Positions 8,973 through 18,095 of a stretch of DNA of 51,401 bases are shown piece by piece. Position numbers and translations under genes: made by a program. The DNA comes from SZUA-254 sp031379665. Lineage in GTDB: Bacteria > Bacteroidota > Ignavibacteria > UBA10030 > SZUA-254. The DNA lies in NCBI GenBank assembly GCA_031379665.1, contig JANNFI010000031.1:1-51401 (forward strand), written 5' to 3'. The notes under the pieces are model-generated. The model saw nothing but the letters and a program-made list of their open reading frames with translations, did not search any database and was not told the DNA's origin. How positions within the stretch are numbered: position 1 is the first letter of the stretch; each line of letters starts with the position of its first letter.

Positions 8973-9388
8973 GCCTCTATCCTCGCCCGCCTCGCCGGTC
9001 GTGCGGGGGTCTTGAGACGCGCAGTCTCGGGCCTTACGCAGGCGTAACCCGTGCAGCATCCGCCGTCGATGCTCTCTTTCAACCGCCGCACATCCTCCAG
9101 AGCGGCTGGGTCACTCGCGAGGACGGCCTCGACGTACCGGATCAGTTTGCGGCGCGCTTCGTCCTGCGGTTTCGCGATGCGATAGAGTACCCAGAGGCCT
9201 TGCCGGCGGTCCTCCACCAGCCCCGCGTTTTTCAGGTACGATAAGTGCCGGGACACTTTCGTCTGCGTGAATTTCATCACGTATTCGATGTCGCAGACAC
9301 AGAGCTCCTCGGAGCGCAGGATGATGCCGAGAATCCTGAGTCGTGATTCGTCCGACAGGGCCTTGAATGTTTTTGCCAGTTCAGTCAT
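8969..9388 (-). CDS. arsR: ArsR-family metalloregulator
   Basis: Winged-helix repressor of about 139 residues that should release DNA on binding As(III). The alpha-3 metal motif ELCVCDIE and the recognition helix TQTKVSRHLSYLKNAGLV are clear. The C-terminus carries an additional GGCCTGYAC cysteine cluster and ends in a basic alanine/arginine-rich tail. It lies second in the operon between arsM and arsC. Its probable binding site is the dyad at 10335-10350, which covers the -10 box of the operon promoter, so autoregulation is likely. Confidence 0.93.
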   Translation of the reverse strand: MTELAKTFKALSDESRLRILGIILRSEELCVCDIEYVMKFTQTKVSRHLSYLKNAGLVEDRRQGLWVLYRIAKPQDEARRKLIRYVEAVLASDPAALEDVRRLKESIDGGCCTGYACVRPETARLKTPARPARRARIEA

Positions 9389-9397
9389 CGTCCGTTC

Positions 9398-10270
9398 CTA
9401 TTTCTGTGCAGTGAGCGTGATGCTCTCGAGGCCGAAGGAAACCTCCTTGTCGAGCGAGTATGGTTTCTCGGCCGCGATCGTGAGGTTGGTGAACCCCGCC
9501 TCCTTCACGATCCCCAGGTATTCATCTCTGTCGAGGGCGCCGGCGACGCACCCCGCCCAGAGCTCCATATCAGCGCGCACCTCGTCCGGGATCTGCCCGA
9601 TCGAAACGATGTCGGAAATGGTGAACCTGCCGCCCGGTTTCAAAACGCGGTGCATCTCGTCAAACGCCCTGCGCTTGTCGAGGACAAGATTGATGACGCA
9701 GTTGCTCAGGATCCGGTCGACGCTATTCGATTCGATCGGCATATCCTCGATCTCGCCCTTCAGGAATTCGGCGTTCCCGATGCCGAGTATCGCCTTGTTC
9801 TTACGCGCAAGCGCCAGCATCTCGTCGGTCATATCGAGGCCGATCGCCTTGCCCGTGGGACCGACCTTCTTCGCCGCGAGGAACACGTCGATGCCGGCCC
9901 CGGAGCCAAGGTCGAGCACGCGCATTCCTTCCTCCATATCGGCGAAGGCGAGGGGGGTGCCGCAGCCGAGGCCGAGGTCAGCGGCCTCGACGATCCGTTC
10001 GTCGACGGAATCGTACCGCTCGTTCATCATCAGGGATATGGTCTGAAGCGAGTCGTCGGTCCCGCATCCGCAGTTCGGTGCGGTCGCCGTGGCCGGAGTG
10101 CAGCAGGAAGTCGTTCCGGCGTTCGTGGCGATCTTGCCGTAGCGCTCCTTGATCTCGGATTTCACTGTTTCGGGCGTAGGAGCAGCGGCGGGTGTTGCGG
10201 AATCATCAGTGCAGCACTCGGGTCCGCAGCAGGATTTTAGAGGGGTCTCTTCGATGAGGTTGGTCGTCAT
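9398..10270 (-). CDS. arsM: Arsenite S-adenosylmethionine methyltransferase
   Basis: Methylates As(III) with SAM to volatile or less toxic methylarsenicals. The 290-residue protein has the SAM-binding motif VLDLGSGAGIDVFLAA (about residue 118) and the three cysteine sites expected for ArsM: GLGCGTPLAF, LSNCVINLV and ELWAGCVAGAL. The N-terminal 75 residues carry several extra cysteine pairs (SCCGPECC, SCCTP, NCGCG) that could bind arsenic. First gene of the operon, 9 bp before arsR, with promoter and operator directly upstream. Confidence 0.95.
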   Translation of the reverse strand: MTTNLIEETPLKSCCGPECCTDDSATPAAAPTPETVKSEIKERYGKIATNAGTTSCCTPATATAPNCGCGTDDSLQTISLMMNERYDSVDERIVEAADLGLGCGTPLAFADMEEGMRVLDLGSGAGIDVFLAAKKVGPTGKAIGLDMTDEMLALARKNKAILGIGNAEFLKGEIEDMPIESNSVDRILSNCVINLVLDKRRAFDEMHRVLKPGGRFTISDIVSIGQIPDEVRADMELWAGCVAGALDRDEYLGIVKEAGFTNLTIAAEKPYSLDKEVSFGLESITLTAQK

Positions 10271-10334
10271 TGGTCATCCCTTTCGTTGTGTAGTGGTCTC
10301 GTATCAGTCCGTTCGCCATGGTTCCGTATAGCCG

Positions 10335-10350
10335 CATATACGAATATATG
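10335..10350. promoter_or_regulatory. Putative ArsR operator (perfect inverted repeat)
   Basis: CATATACGAATATATG is a perfect 6-bp inverted repeat (CATATA / TATATG) around a 4-bp centre, in an AT-rich gap 65 bp upstream of arsM. It encloses the proposed -10 hexamer of the ars promoter, so a bound repressor would block RNA polymerase. Assignment to ArsR rests on position and symmetry. Confidence 0.7.
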
Positions 10351-10371
10351 AAAGAAGATGTTTCAAATCAA
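10343..10371 (-). promoter_or_regulatory. Promoter of the arsMRC-acr3 operon
   Basis: On the minus strand TTGATT (10371-10366) and TATATT (10348-10343) are separated by exactly 17 bp. The -10 box lies inside the inverted-repeat operator, the arrangement expected for a promoter repressed by steric block. Confidence 0.68.
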
Positions 10372-10451
10372 GAGGATTATTTTTCAATTGAAGGGTAGAC
10401 CAGATCGCAATCCTCGGATATGTCGCAATCTAGTTAAAAAGGCGACTTTTC

Positions 10452-10480
10452 TTGCCTCACAGCGGGTAATTTCCTATATT
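10452..10480 (+). promoter_or_regulatory. Promoter of the act-cta respiratory operon
   Basis: TTGCCT (10452-10457) and TATATT (10475-10480) with a 17-bp spacer, 117 bp upstream of the actA start. It is the only good candidate in the gap and matches the -10 box seen at other genes here. Confidence 0.6.
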
Positions 10481-10597
10481 AACCGAGTAATTTTGGAAGC
10501 GCAGTTTTCCCGGGTCCATTCCCCAATTTCGTTCAATACGGTCACCGTGTTCCCGTCATTATCGCTGACAGGGCCGGAGAGAGGTTTGTCCAGCTAG

Positions 10598-11254
10598 ATG
10601 GCGCAGATCTTCCATCCGAGCATGAAGGTGGTCTCTCGCGCGTCGATCATTCTGGCGGTGATCGTGGTGCTCGTCCTCGGCGTCATCGGGGGGGCGATGT
10701 ACCGGTCGGGGTACACCACGAACGTCGGCAACCCTCGCGAGCAGATCGTCCCCTTCAGCCACGAACACCACGTCAACGGCCTCGGTATCAGCTGCGGATA
10801 CTGCCACACCTCCGTCGAGAAATCTGCCTTCGCGGGCATTCCGCCGACCCACACCTGCATGACGTGTCATTCACAGATCTGGAACACCGCGCCGATCCTC
10901 GAGCCGGTTCGGGAGAGTTACAGGACAGGAAAGCCGCTCGAATGGATCAGGGTGCACGACCTTCCGGATTTCGCATACTTCAACCACTCGATCCACGTCA
11001 ACAAGGGGGTGGGGTGCCAGACCTGCCACGGGCGTGTCGACAAGATGCCGCTCACCTGGTCGGTGAACACGCTGCATATGAGCTGGTGCCTCGATTGCCA
11101 CCGGGCGCCCGAGAAATACGTCAGGCCAAAATCAGAAATCTACTCGATGACCTGGACCCCCGGCCCCGACCAACTGGCCGAGGGGAAAAAGATCGTGGAC
11201 GAGAACCACATCAAAACGAAACAGCTGAGCGATTGCTCGGTCTGTCACCGATAA
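10598..11254 (+). CDS. actA: Alternative complex III subunit A, pentahaem cytochrome c
   Basis: Membrane-anchored multihaem cytochrome c of alternative complex III, which oxidises quinol and passes electrons toward the terminal oxidase. A single N-terminal hydrophobic helix (about residues 13-33) is followed by a periplasmic domain with five CxxCH motifs: CGYCH, CMTCH, CQTCH, CLDCH and CSVCH, the number known for ActA. 218 residues, normal length. First gene of a long co-directional operon; 27 bp separate it from actB. Confidence 0.95.
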   Translation: MAQIFHPSMKVVSRASIILAVIVVLVLGVIGGAMYRSGYTTNVGNPREQIVPFSHEHHVNGLGISCGYCHTSVEKSAFAGIPPTHTCMTCHSQIWNTAPILEPVRESYRTGKPLEWIRVHDLPDFAYFNHSIHVNKGVGCQTCHGRVDKMPLTWSVNTLHMSWCLDCHRAPEKYVRPKSEIYSMTWTPGPDQLAEGKKIVDENHIKTKQLSDCSVCHR

Positions 11255-11281
11255 ACCGGCGCCCATCAACCATCACGGACC

Positions 11282-14200
11282 ATGAGCGGTAAACTCTCGA
11301 TAGAAGACATCAGGGAAAAGCTGGCAGGCCGGACCGGCGAGCAATACTGGCGCAGCCTCGACGAGCTGGCCGACACCGAAGAGTTCCGGAGTGCGATGCA
11401 GAACGAGTTCCCGACCGATGCGCCGGTGTGGGAGGATCCGGTGAGCCGCCGCCGGTTCCTGCACCTGATGGGTGCCTCGATCGCGCTCGCCGGCCTCTCG
11501 TCGTGCGTGAAACAGCCCGACGAAAAAATCCTTCCGTACGTGAAGCAACCCGAATACCTGATCCCGGGCAAGCCGCTCACCTTCGCAAGCGCCTTCACGA
11601 TGAGCGGCTTTGCGACCGGCGTCCTTGTGACGAGCCATATGGGGCGTCCCACGAAGATCCAGGGGAACCCGGACCACCCGGCGAGCCTCGGCGCGGCCGA
11701 CACTTTCTCGATGGCGTCGATCCTGCATCTCTACGACCCCGACCGGTCGCAGGTGGTGAGGCGCAATGGCGAGATCACCACCCTCGACAAGTTTCTCGCG
11801 CAACTCTCCGGCGCGCTCGACGCACAGAAGGCCCTCGGGGGGAGCGGCCTGCGCATCCTGACCGGGACCGTCACCTCGCCGACCCTCGCCTGGCAAATCG
11901 AATCGCTCCTGAAGGAGTATCCGAAGGCGAAGTGGCACCGGTACGAACCGGCGGGCATCGCCAACGAGCGTGAAGGGTCGCGCCTGGCGTTCGGTGAAGC
12001 TGCCCAGGCGATCTACAATTTTGAGAAGGCCGACGTCGTCTTCTCACTCGACGCGGATTTCATCGCCGAAGGCCCGGCCCACCTGAAGTATGCCCGCGAG
12101 TTCTCCGAGCGCCGCAGGGTGCGGGGGGCGAAGGCCAACATCAACCGGCTCTACTGCGCCGAGAGTTTCCCCACGGTCACAGGGAGCGTCGCCGACCACC
12201 GCCTTCCCGTCAGGGCGAGCCGCATCACCGACTTCGCCAACCGGTTGGCCGCCGTACTTGGTGTGGACGGGGCCCCTTCGTCGCAGTTGAGCGACGGTGA
12301 GGAGGCCTGGATCACCGCAGTCGCCGACGACCTGAAAGCGCACCGGGGCGCATCCGTCGTCATCGCCGGCGCATACCAGCCGCCTTCGGTGCACGCGCTG
12401 GTGCACGGCATCAACGAAGCGCTCGGCAACGTCGGGACGACCGTCTCCTTCGTCCGGCCCGCCGAATTCGATCCCGACCCGGCCGGGTCGTCGATGACTG
12501 CGCTCATCGAGGACATCGCAAAGGGGCAGGTGGATCTGCTTGTGATCGCGGGGGGAAACCCGGTCTACGACGCCCCCGCCGAACTTCAATTCGCCGACGC
12601 GATCGAAAAAGTCGGGATGAGCGTTTCCCTCAACATCTACAACGACGAGACCGCCAACGCGTGCGGCTGGCACGTCCCGGAATCGCACTACCTCGAAGCC
12701 TGGGGAGACGCCCGCGCCTTCGACGGCACGGCCTCTATCGTCCAGCCGCTCATCGCTCCGCTCTATAATACAATGTCGGTGTACGAGCTACTGGCCGAAA
12801 TGACACTCAGGAGCGGGAAGAAGGGTTACGAAATCGTCCGTGAGTACTGGAAGGACCACAGTATGAAGAGCGCTGGCGCGGCGGACGGCGACTTCGAATC
12901 GTTCTGGAATCGCTCGCTCAACGATGGCGTCGTGCCGGGCACCGCGTCGCCGGCGATGGCCGCAAGATTCCGCGGCACCGAGGTGATCGTGGCCGCGTGG
13001 AAGGCGCCCGATGCGTGGAAGAGCGGGTCGCCGGTGAGGATTTCCTTCCCGGGATCGGAGGTCGAGGTGATGTTCCGCGCTGATCCCACGATCGGCGACG
13101 GCCGGTTCGCAAACAACGGATGGCTGCAGGAACTCCCGAAGCCGATCACGAAACTCACCTGGGACAACGCCGCGTTCGTGAGCCCGTCGCTGGCTGATTC
13201 GATAGGGGTCCACGATGAGGAAATCGTCCTGATAGAGGTCAACGGCGCGAGGTGCCTCATACCGGCCCTCATCCTCCCGGGCCATCCTCCCGACTCCATC
13301 ACCCTCCACCTTGGCTACGGCCGCTCCCACGCCGGCAGGGTGGGGAATGGCGCCGGGGTGAACATTTACCCGCTCCGCTTCTCGACCACCGCATCGTGGG
13401 CGACCGCCTCGATCGTCAGGACCGGTCAGTACTCCAAGCTGGCCAGGACACAGGACCACCATTCGATGGAGGGGCGGCCCATCGTCAGGAGCGCGACGGT
13501 CACGGAGTTCGAAACCGACCCGAAGTTCGCGCGGGAGATGAGCCACGTCCCGACGAAGGCCGAATCGCTCTACCCCGGGCACGAATACGATGGCTACAAG
13601 TGGGGAATGTCGATCGACCTCAATTCCTGCACCGGCTGTAACGCCTGCGTCATCGCCTGCCAGTCGGAGAATAACATTCCGGTCGCTGGGAAGGACCAGG
13701 TGCTCAACGGCCGCGAGATGCATTGGATCAGGATCGACCGTTACTACTCGGGCGACCTCGACAATCCCGACATCCATTCTCAGCCCGTGGCCTGCATGCA
13801 CTGCGAGAACGCCCCATGCGAGCCCGTCTGCCCGGTCTCGGCCACCTCGCACGATTCCGAGGGGCTGAACGTGATGGTCTACAACCGCTGCGTCGGCACG
13901 AGGTACTGCTCCAACAACTGCCCCTACAAGGTCCGCCGGTTCAACTTCCTCCAGTACTCCGACGTCGAGCACCCGACCGTGCAGATGATGCAGAACCCCG
14001 ACGTAACGGTGAGGAACCGCGGCGTAATGGAGAAATGCACCTATTGCGTGCAGCGCATCAGCGCAGCCAGGATCGACGCCAAGAAGGAAGACCGCTCCAT
14101 CCGCGACGGTGATGTGGTGACCGCCTGCCAGTCGGCGTGCCCGGCGCAGGCAATCGTCTTCGGCGACCTGAACGACCCGCTGAGCGAGGTGTCGAAGGCC

Positions 14201-14326
14201 AAGTCGCAGCCGCGAGACTACGGCCTGCTCGCCGAGCTCAATACGAGTCCCCGGACGTCGTACCTGGCCCGGCTCACCAACCCGAACCCCGCGCTCGGGG
14301 GCGCTGAGAAGGGACGCGAGGGCTGA
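11282..14326 (+). CDS. actB: Alternative complex III subunit B, molybdopterin-like/Fe-S fusion
   Basis: 1014-residue peripheral subunit. A twin-arginine region RRRFLHLMG near residue 58 suggests Tat export. Residues about 80-740 resemble the molybdopterin oxidoreductase fold, which in ActB proteins carries no molybdenum cofactor. The C-terminal part (about 780-970) is a ferredoxin-like module with four cysteine clusters: CTGCNACVIAC, CMHCENAPCEPVC, CVGTRYCSNNCP and CTYC followed by CQSACPAQA. It relays electrons between ActC and the cytochrome subunits. The two halves are fused as in other ActB proteins. Four bases separate it from actC. Confidence 0.95.
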   Translation: MSGKLSIEDIREKLAGRTGEQYWRSLDELADTEEFRSAMQNEFPTDAPVWEDPVSRRRFLHLMGASIALAGLSSCVKQPDEKILPYVKQPEYLIPGKPLTFASAFTMSGFATGVLVTSHMGRPTKIQGNPDHPASLGAADTFSMASILHLYDPDRSQVVRRNGEITTLDKFLAQLSGALDAQKALGGSGLRILTGTVTSPTLAWQIESLLKEYPKAKWHRYEPAGIANEREGSRLAFGEAAQAIYNFEKADVVFSLDADFIAEGPAHLKYAREFSERRRVRGAKANINRLYCAESFPTVTGSVADHRLPVRASRITDFANRLAAVLGVDGAPSSQLSDGEEAWITAVADDLKAHRGASVVIAGAYQPPSVHALVHGINEALGNVGTTVSFVRPAEFDPDPAGSSMTALIEDIAKGQVDLLVIAGGNPVYDAPAELQFADAIEKVGMSVSLNIYNDETANACGWHVPESHYLEAWGDARAFDGTASIVQPLIAPLYNTMSVYELLAEMTLRSGKKGYEIVREYWKDHSMKSAGAADGDFESFWNRSLNDGVVPGTASPAMAARFRGTEVIVAAWKAPDAWKSGSPVRISFPGSEVEVMFRADPTIGDGRFANNGWLQELPKPITKLTWDNAAFVSPSLADSIGVHDEEIVLIEVNGARCLIPALILPGHPPDSITLHLGYGRSHAGRVGNGAGVNIYPLRFSTTASWATASIVRTGQYSKLARTQDHHSMEGRPIVRSATVTEFETDPKFAREMSHVPTKAESLYPGHEYDGYKWGMSIDLNSCTGCNACVIACQSENNIPVAGKDQVLNGREMHWIRIDRYYSGDLDNPDIHSQPVACMHCENAPCEPVCPVSATSHDSEGLNVMVYNRCVGTRYCSNNCPYKVRRFNFLQYSDVEHPTVQMMQNPDVTVRNRGVMEKCTYCVQRISAARIDAKKEDRSIRDGDVVTACQSACPAQAIVFGDLNDPLSEVSKAKSQPRDYGLLAELNTSPRTSYLARLTNPNPALGGAEKGREG

Positions 14327-14330
14327 CCCG

Positions 14331-15725
14331 ATGGCCTACGACTACCGCGCCACCGAAGGGGACAATGTTGCGCCGCTGATCGCGCCGGGCCACGACTACG
14401 CGACGATCACCGACAAGATCGCCGGGAACGTCCTCGACCGGAAGACCCCGAAGGGTGTGGCCATTACCCTCGCGATCTCGTTTTCGCTCGTGATGGTGCT
14501 CGTCGTGGGCGCGAGCTACCTCTTCTACAAGGGCGTCGGCATCTGGGGCATCAACAACCCCGTCGGCTGGGGGATCGCCATCGTCAACCTTGTCTGGTGG
14601 ATCGGTATCGGCCACGCCGGCACGCTCATCTCGGCCATCCTGCTCCTGCTGCACCAGCACTGGCGCAACGCCATCAACCGTTTCGCCGAGGCGATGACGC
14701 TCTTTGCCGTCTGCTGCGCCGGGCTGTTCCCGATCTTCCACCTCGGCCGGCCCTGGCTCGCATTCTGGCTCGCGCCCTATCCCAACACGATGTCGATGTG
14801 GCCCAATTTCAGGAGCCCGCTCGTCTGGGACGTGTTTGCCATCTCGACCTACCTGCTCGTTTCGTTCATGTTCTGGTTCGTCGGGCTGATCCCCGACCTT
14901 GCCTCGATGCGCGACCGCTCGAAGAAACGGTGGCAGAAGGTCTGCTACGGCATCCTCGCGATGGGGTGGAGGGGGTCCGCGCGGCACTGGCACCGGTACG
15001 AGATGGCGTACCTGCTGCTGGCCGGGCTGGCGACGCCGCTCGTGGTGTCGGTGCACAGCGTCGTGAGCTTCGACTTCGCCGTCGGGATCCTCCCGGGGTG
15101 GCACGCGACGATCTTCCCGCCCTACTTCGTTGCCGGCGCCGTCTTCTCGGGCTTCGCGATGGTCATCACGCTGATGATCCCCGTGCGGAAGCTCTACCAT
15201 CTCGAGGACTTCGTCACGGACCGGCACCTCGACTTCATGGCAAAGGTAATGCTCGCCACCGGGTTGATCGTGCTCTACGGGTATGCGATGGAACTCTTCT
15301 TCGCCTTCTACAGCGGGAGCGAGTACGAGGCGTATATGATGATGAACCGGATGACCGGGCCCTACGGCTGGACGTATGTCCTGCTGATCCTGTGCAATGG
15401 CCTGATCCCCCAGCTCCTCTGGTCGAAGAAGGTGCGGTTGAACACGATCGCCCTCTTCATCATCTCGATCGTTATTAACGTGGGGATGTGGCTCGAACGC
15501 TTTGTCATCGTCGTGACGAGCCTGCACCGCGACTTCCTCCCGTCGTCGTGGGATATGTACACGCCCACCATCTGGGACTGGTCGATTTACGCCGGCACGC
15601 TCGGCGTGTTCGTCTGGCTGATGTTCGTCTTCATCCGGGTGATGCCGATGATTTCCATTTTTGAACTCAAGCACCTCCTCCCCTGGAAGGGCAGGATCAT
15701 CGACACCAGCGCGGACGCCAATTGA
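14331..15725 (+). CDS. actC: Alternative complex III subunit C, NrfD/PsrC-like quinol subunit
   Basis: Integral membrane protein of 464 residues with about ten hydrophobic helices, NrfD/PolA family. It should contain the quinol site and perhaps the proton path. Conserved segments include GIGHAGTLISAILLL near helix 2 and the PYPNTMSMWPNFRSPLVWD loop. Its stop overlaps the TTG start of actD. Confidence 0.94.
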   Translation: MAYDYRATEGDNVAPLIAPGHDYATITDKIAGNVLDRKTPKGVAITLAISFSLVMVLVVGASYLFYKGVGIWGINNPVGWGIAIVNLVWWIGIGHAGTLISAILLLLHQHWRNAINRFAEAMTLFAVCCAGLFPIFHLGRPWLAFWLAPYPNTMSMWPNFRSPLVWDVFAISTYLLVSFMFWFVGLIPDLASMRDRSKKRWQKVCYGILAMGWRGSARHWHRYEMAYLLLAGLATPLVVSVHSVVSFDFAVGILPGWHATIFPPYFVAGAVFSGFAMVITLMIPVRKLYHLEDFVTDRHLDFMAKVMLATGLIVLYGYAMELFFAFYSGSEYEAYMMMNRMTGPYGWTYVLLILCNGLIPQLLWSKKVRLNTIALFIISIVINVGMWLERFVIVVTSLHRDFLPSSWDMYTPTIWDWSIYAGTLGVFVWLMFVFIRVMPMISIFELKHLLPWKGRIIDTSADAN

Positions 15726-16267
15726 AGAAGCCCGACCTCCACGCCATATACGGATTGCTGGCGGAATTCGACGCGCCGGAGGACCTCCTCGCGGCGGCCC
15801 AGAACGCCTCGAAGAAGGGCTACCGCCATATGGACGCCTACACGCCGTTCCCGATGGAGGAGCTCACCGAAGCGCTCTCGATCAAACGCTCGACGCTCTC
15901 GCTCTTCGTGCTCGCCTGCGGCGTCGCGGGCGGCGTGCTCGGGTTTGCGATGCAGTACTACTCTTCGGTGATTGACTACCCGCTGAATATCGGCGGAAAG
16001 CCGCTCAATTCCTGGCCGCAGTTCATCCCGATCACCTTCGAGATGACCATCCTCTTCGCCGCGATCGGCGCCGTGGTGGGGATGATATTCCGGAACGGGC
16101 TGCCGAGGCCCGTCCACCCCGTGTTCAACGTCGACCGCTTCGAGCTGGCTTCGCGCGACAAGTTCTTTCTCTGCATCGAGGCGACGGACCCGTTCTTCAA
16201 CAGGCGCGAGACGGAAGAGTTCCTGATGTCGCTCAACCCCGCGCACGTAACGGTGGTGGACAACTGA
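15722..16267 (+). CDS. actD: Alternative complex III subunit D (DUF3341)
   Basis: 181-residue membrane subunit with two hydrophobic segments (about 60-80 and 99-121), preceded by a cytoplasmic part with the conserved ActD features IYGLLAEFD and MDAYTPFPMEEL. The TTG start at 15722 overlaps the actC stop (TTGA) and is the only start giving the conserved N-terminus. The FNVDRFELASRDKFFLCIEA stretch near the C-terminus is typical of the family. Confidence 0.93.
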   Translation: MKKPDLHAIYGLLAEFDAPEDLLAAAQNASKKGYRHMDAYTPFPMEELTEALSIKRSTLSLFVLACGVAGGVLGFAMQYYSSVIDYPLNIGGKPLNSWPQFIPITFEMTILFAAIGAVVGMIFRNGLPRPVHPVFNVDRFELASRDKFFLCIEATDPFFNRRETEEFLMSLNPAHVTVVDN

Positions 16268-16271
16268 TTCG

Positions 16272-16913
16272 ATGAACTTCCGCAGTACATACCGCCCGAT
16301 GCGCGACCGGCCGATCTGTGAAGTCACACGCACGGTTCGCGGGCTGATTGTTTACGGGACATTTATCCCGGCGCTCGTCACCGCAGCCGTCCTCTTCGCA
16401 GGCTGCAACGATATGTGGGACGACAGTCGGATCAAGCCGCTCGAGGAGAGCAAATTCTACGCCGACCGCCAGGCGTCGCGGCCGCTCGTCCCGGGCACCG
16501 TGCCGCGGGGTATGGCCGGGCTCGATGGCGTCTTTCATACGGGGAAGATCGACGGGAAATTCACCGCCTCGATCCCGGTGACGGTGGACGGTGACCTGCT
16601 CGCGCGAGGCCAGGAACGCTTCAATACTTTTTGCTCCCCCTGCCATGACCGTACGGGTGAAGGCGCGGGGATGATCGTCCAACGTGGTTTCCCTAAACCG
16701 AATTCGTTTCACCAGAACACTGTCAGGACGAAGTCGGACGGGTACTATTTCGACGTGATCACCAACGGATTCGGGAGGATGTACAGCTACGCCCCGAGCA
16801 TTCCCCCCGCGGATCGGTGGGCGATCGTCGCCTACATCCGCGCGTTGCAACTGAGCGGGAACCTCGATGCGGCCCGGCTCAGGGCCGACGAACGCAAACG
16901 GCTCTCCCACTAA
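16272..16913 (+). CDS. actE: Alternative complex III subunit E, monohaem cytochrome c lipoprotein
   Basis: Periplasmic cytochrome c of 213 residues. The N-terminus has a long basic region, a hydrophobic stretch and a lipobox-like LFAGC (Cys about 44), so it is probably lipid-anchored. One haem site FCSPCHDRTGEG is visible, and a later methionine (GRMYSYAPSIP) is a plausible axial ligand. It sits between actD and actF as in Rhodothermus-type clusters. Confidence 0.93.
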   Translation: MNFRSTYRPMRDRPICEVTRTVRGLIVYGTFIPALVTAAVLFAGCNDMWDDSRIKPLEESKFYADRQASRPLVPGTVPRGMAGLDGVFHTGKIDGKFTASIPVTVDGDLLARGQERFNTFCSPCHDRTGEGAGMIVQRGFPKPNSFHQNTVRTKSDGYYFDVITNGFGRMYSYAPSIPPADRWAIVAYIRALQLSGNLDAARLRADERKRLSH

Positions 16914-16924
16914 GAGATCACAGA

Positions 16925-18091
16925 GTGGAATCGTATTTCAAAAAATTGGAAAGTATCTCGATGAAAGTGGGGGCGGCGGGCGTCGTCGCGCTGGCGGTCT
17001 CCTACTTCGTATGGGGCGACCACTTCTTCCAGTCGTACCTCCTGGGTTACCTTCTCTGGCTGGGCCTGACGCTCGGCTGCCTCGGAATCCTCATCCTCCA
17101 CCACCTGGTCTCGGGCGCGTGGGGACACATCATCCAGAGGATGGCCGAATCGGGCACGCGCAACCTTGCGCTGATGGGCGTGCTGTTCATCCCGATCCTC
17201 ATCGGCATGCGGGACCTCTATCCCTGGACCGACGACGCGGTCGTGGCCGCGAGCCACGTCCTGCAGCACAAGACGGCCTACCTCAACGTGACCTTCTTCG
17301 TCGTCAGGGCCGCACTCTTCTTCGGCCTCTGGATCGGCATCGCGACGCTCCTGCGGAACTGGTCCGCGAAACAGGACGCCCGGCCCGACGCCCGGCTCAC
17401 CCGCACGATGAAGATCTTCAGCGGCCCGATGATGGTCCTCTTCGTGCTCAGCGCCACCCTCGCGTCGGTCGACTGGATGATGTCGCTCGAGCCCGAATGG
17501 TACTCCACCATTTACGGTATGAGCTTCATCGTGGGCGCGATGCTCACGGCGTTCGCCTTCTGCATTTTCATCCTGGCGCAGGTCTCGGGGTTCAAGCCGT
17601 ACTCCGACATTCTGACCACCCGGCACGCGCACCATCTTGGCAACCTCCTCTTCGCGTTCACCATCCTCTGGGCCTATATGGCCTTTTCCCAATACCTGAT
17701 CATCTGGTCGGGAAACCTGCCCGAGGACAACACGTGGTACCTCGTCCGGACCGGGACCGGGTGGAACATCGTTGCCGTCGCGCTCCTGGTCGGCCACTTC
17801 TTTGTCCCGTTCTTCATCCTCCTCTCGAAGAAGTCGAAGCGCGTCATCGGCCGCCTCAAGCACGTCGCCGCCTTCATATTCGTGATGCGTCTTATTGACC
17901 TCTTCTGGCTCACGGCGCCTGCGTTCGAGAAGTCCGGGTTACACATCCACGCGCTCGACGTCATCGCCCCTGTCGCCATCGGAGGGGTCTGGGTGGCGCT
18001 CTTCGCGAAATGGCTTTCGACCGTCCCGATCCTTCCGCTGAACGACCCGAGGTTCGCCAAGGACGCATTCCACATCCACGACCTGGATTGA
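16925..18091 (+). CDS. actF: Alternative complex III subunit F
   Basis: Integral membrane protein of about 388 residues with roughly ten hydrophobic helices, paralogous to ActC but lacking the NrfD-type quinol motif. GTG at 16925 is preferred because it lies 11 bp after the actE stop, with a purine-rich AGAGA upstream; an ATG at 16961 is the alternative. A longer in-frame extension to 16817 would run through actE and is rejected. Four bases separate it from the next small gene. Confidence 0.92.
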   Translation: MESYFKKLESISMKVGAAGVVALAVSYFVWGDHFFQSYLLGYLLWLGLTLGCLGILILHHLVSGAWGHIIQRMAESGTRNLALMGVLFIPILIGMRDLYPWTDDAVVAASHVLQHKTAYLNVTFFVVRAALFFGLWIGIATLLRNWSAKQDARPDARLTRTMKIFSGPMMVLFVLSATLASVDWMMSLEPEWYSTIYGMSFIVGAMLTAFAFCIFILAQVSGFKPYSDILTTRHAHHLGNLLFAFTILWAYMAFSQYLIIWSGNLPEDNTWYLVRTGTGWNIVAVALLVGHFFVPFFILLSKKSKRVIGRLKHVAAFIFVMRLIDLFWLTAPAFEKSGLHIHALDVIAPVAIGGVWVALFAKWLSTVPILPLNDPRFAKDAFHIHDLD

Positions 18092-18095
18092 AACC

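Larger units (their letters stand above)
10271..10597. other. Divergent intergenic region between ars and respiratory operons
   Basis: 327 bp, markedly more AT-rich than the surrounding genes. It holds the ars promoter and operator on one side and an act-operon promoter on the other. No small reading frame with convincing composition and no RNA gene was recognised. Confidence 0.8.
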
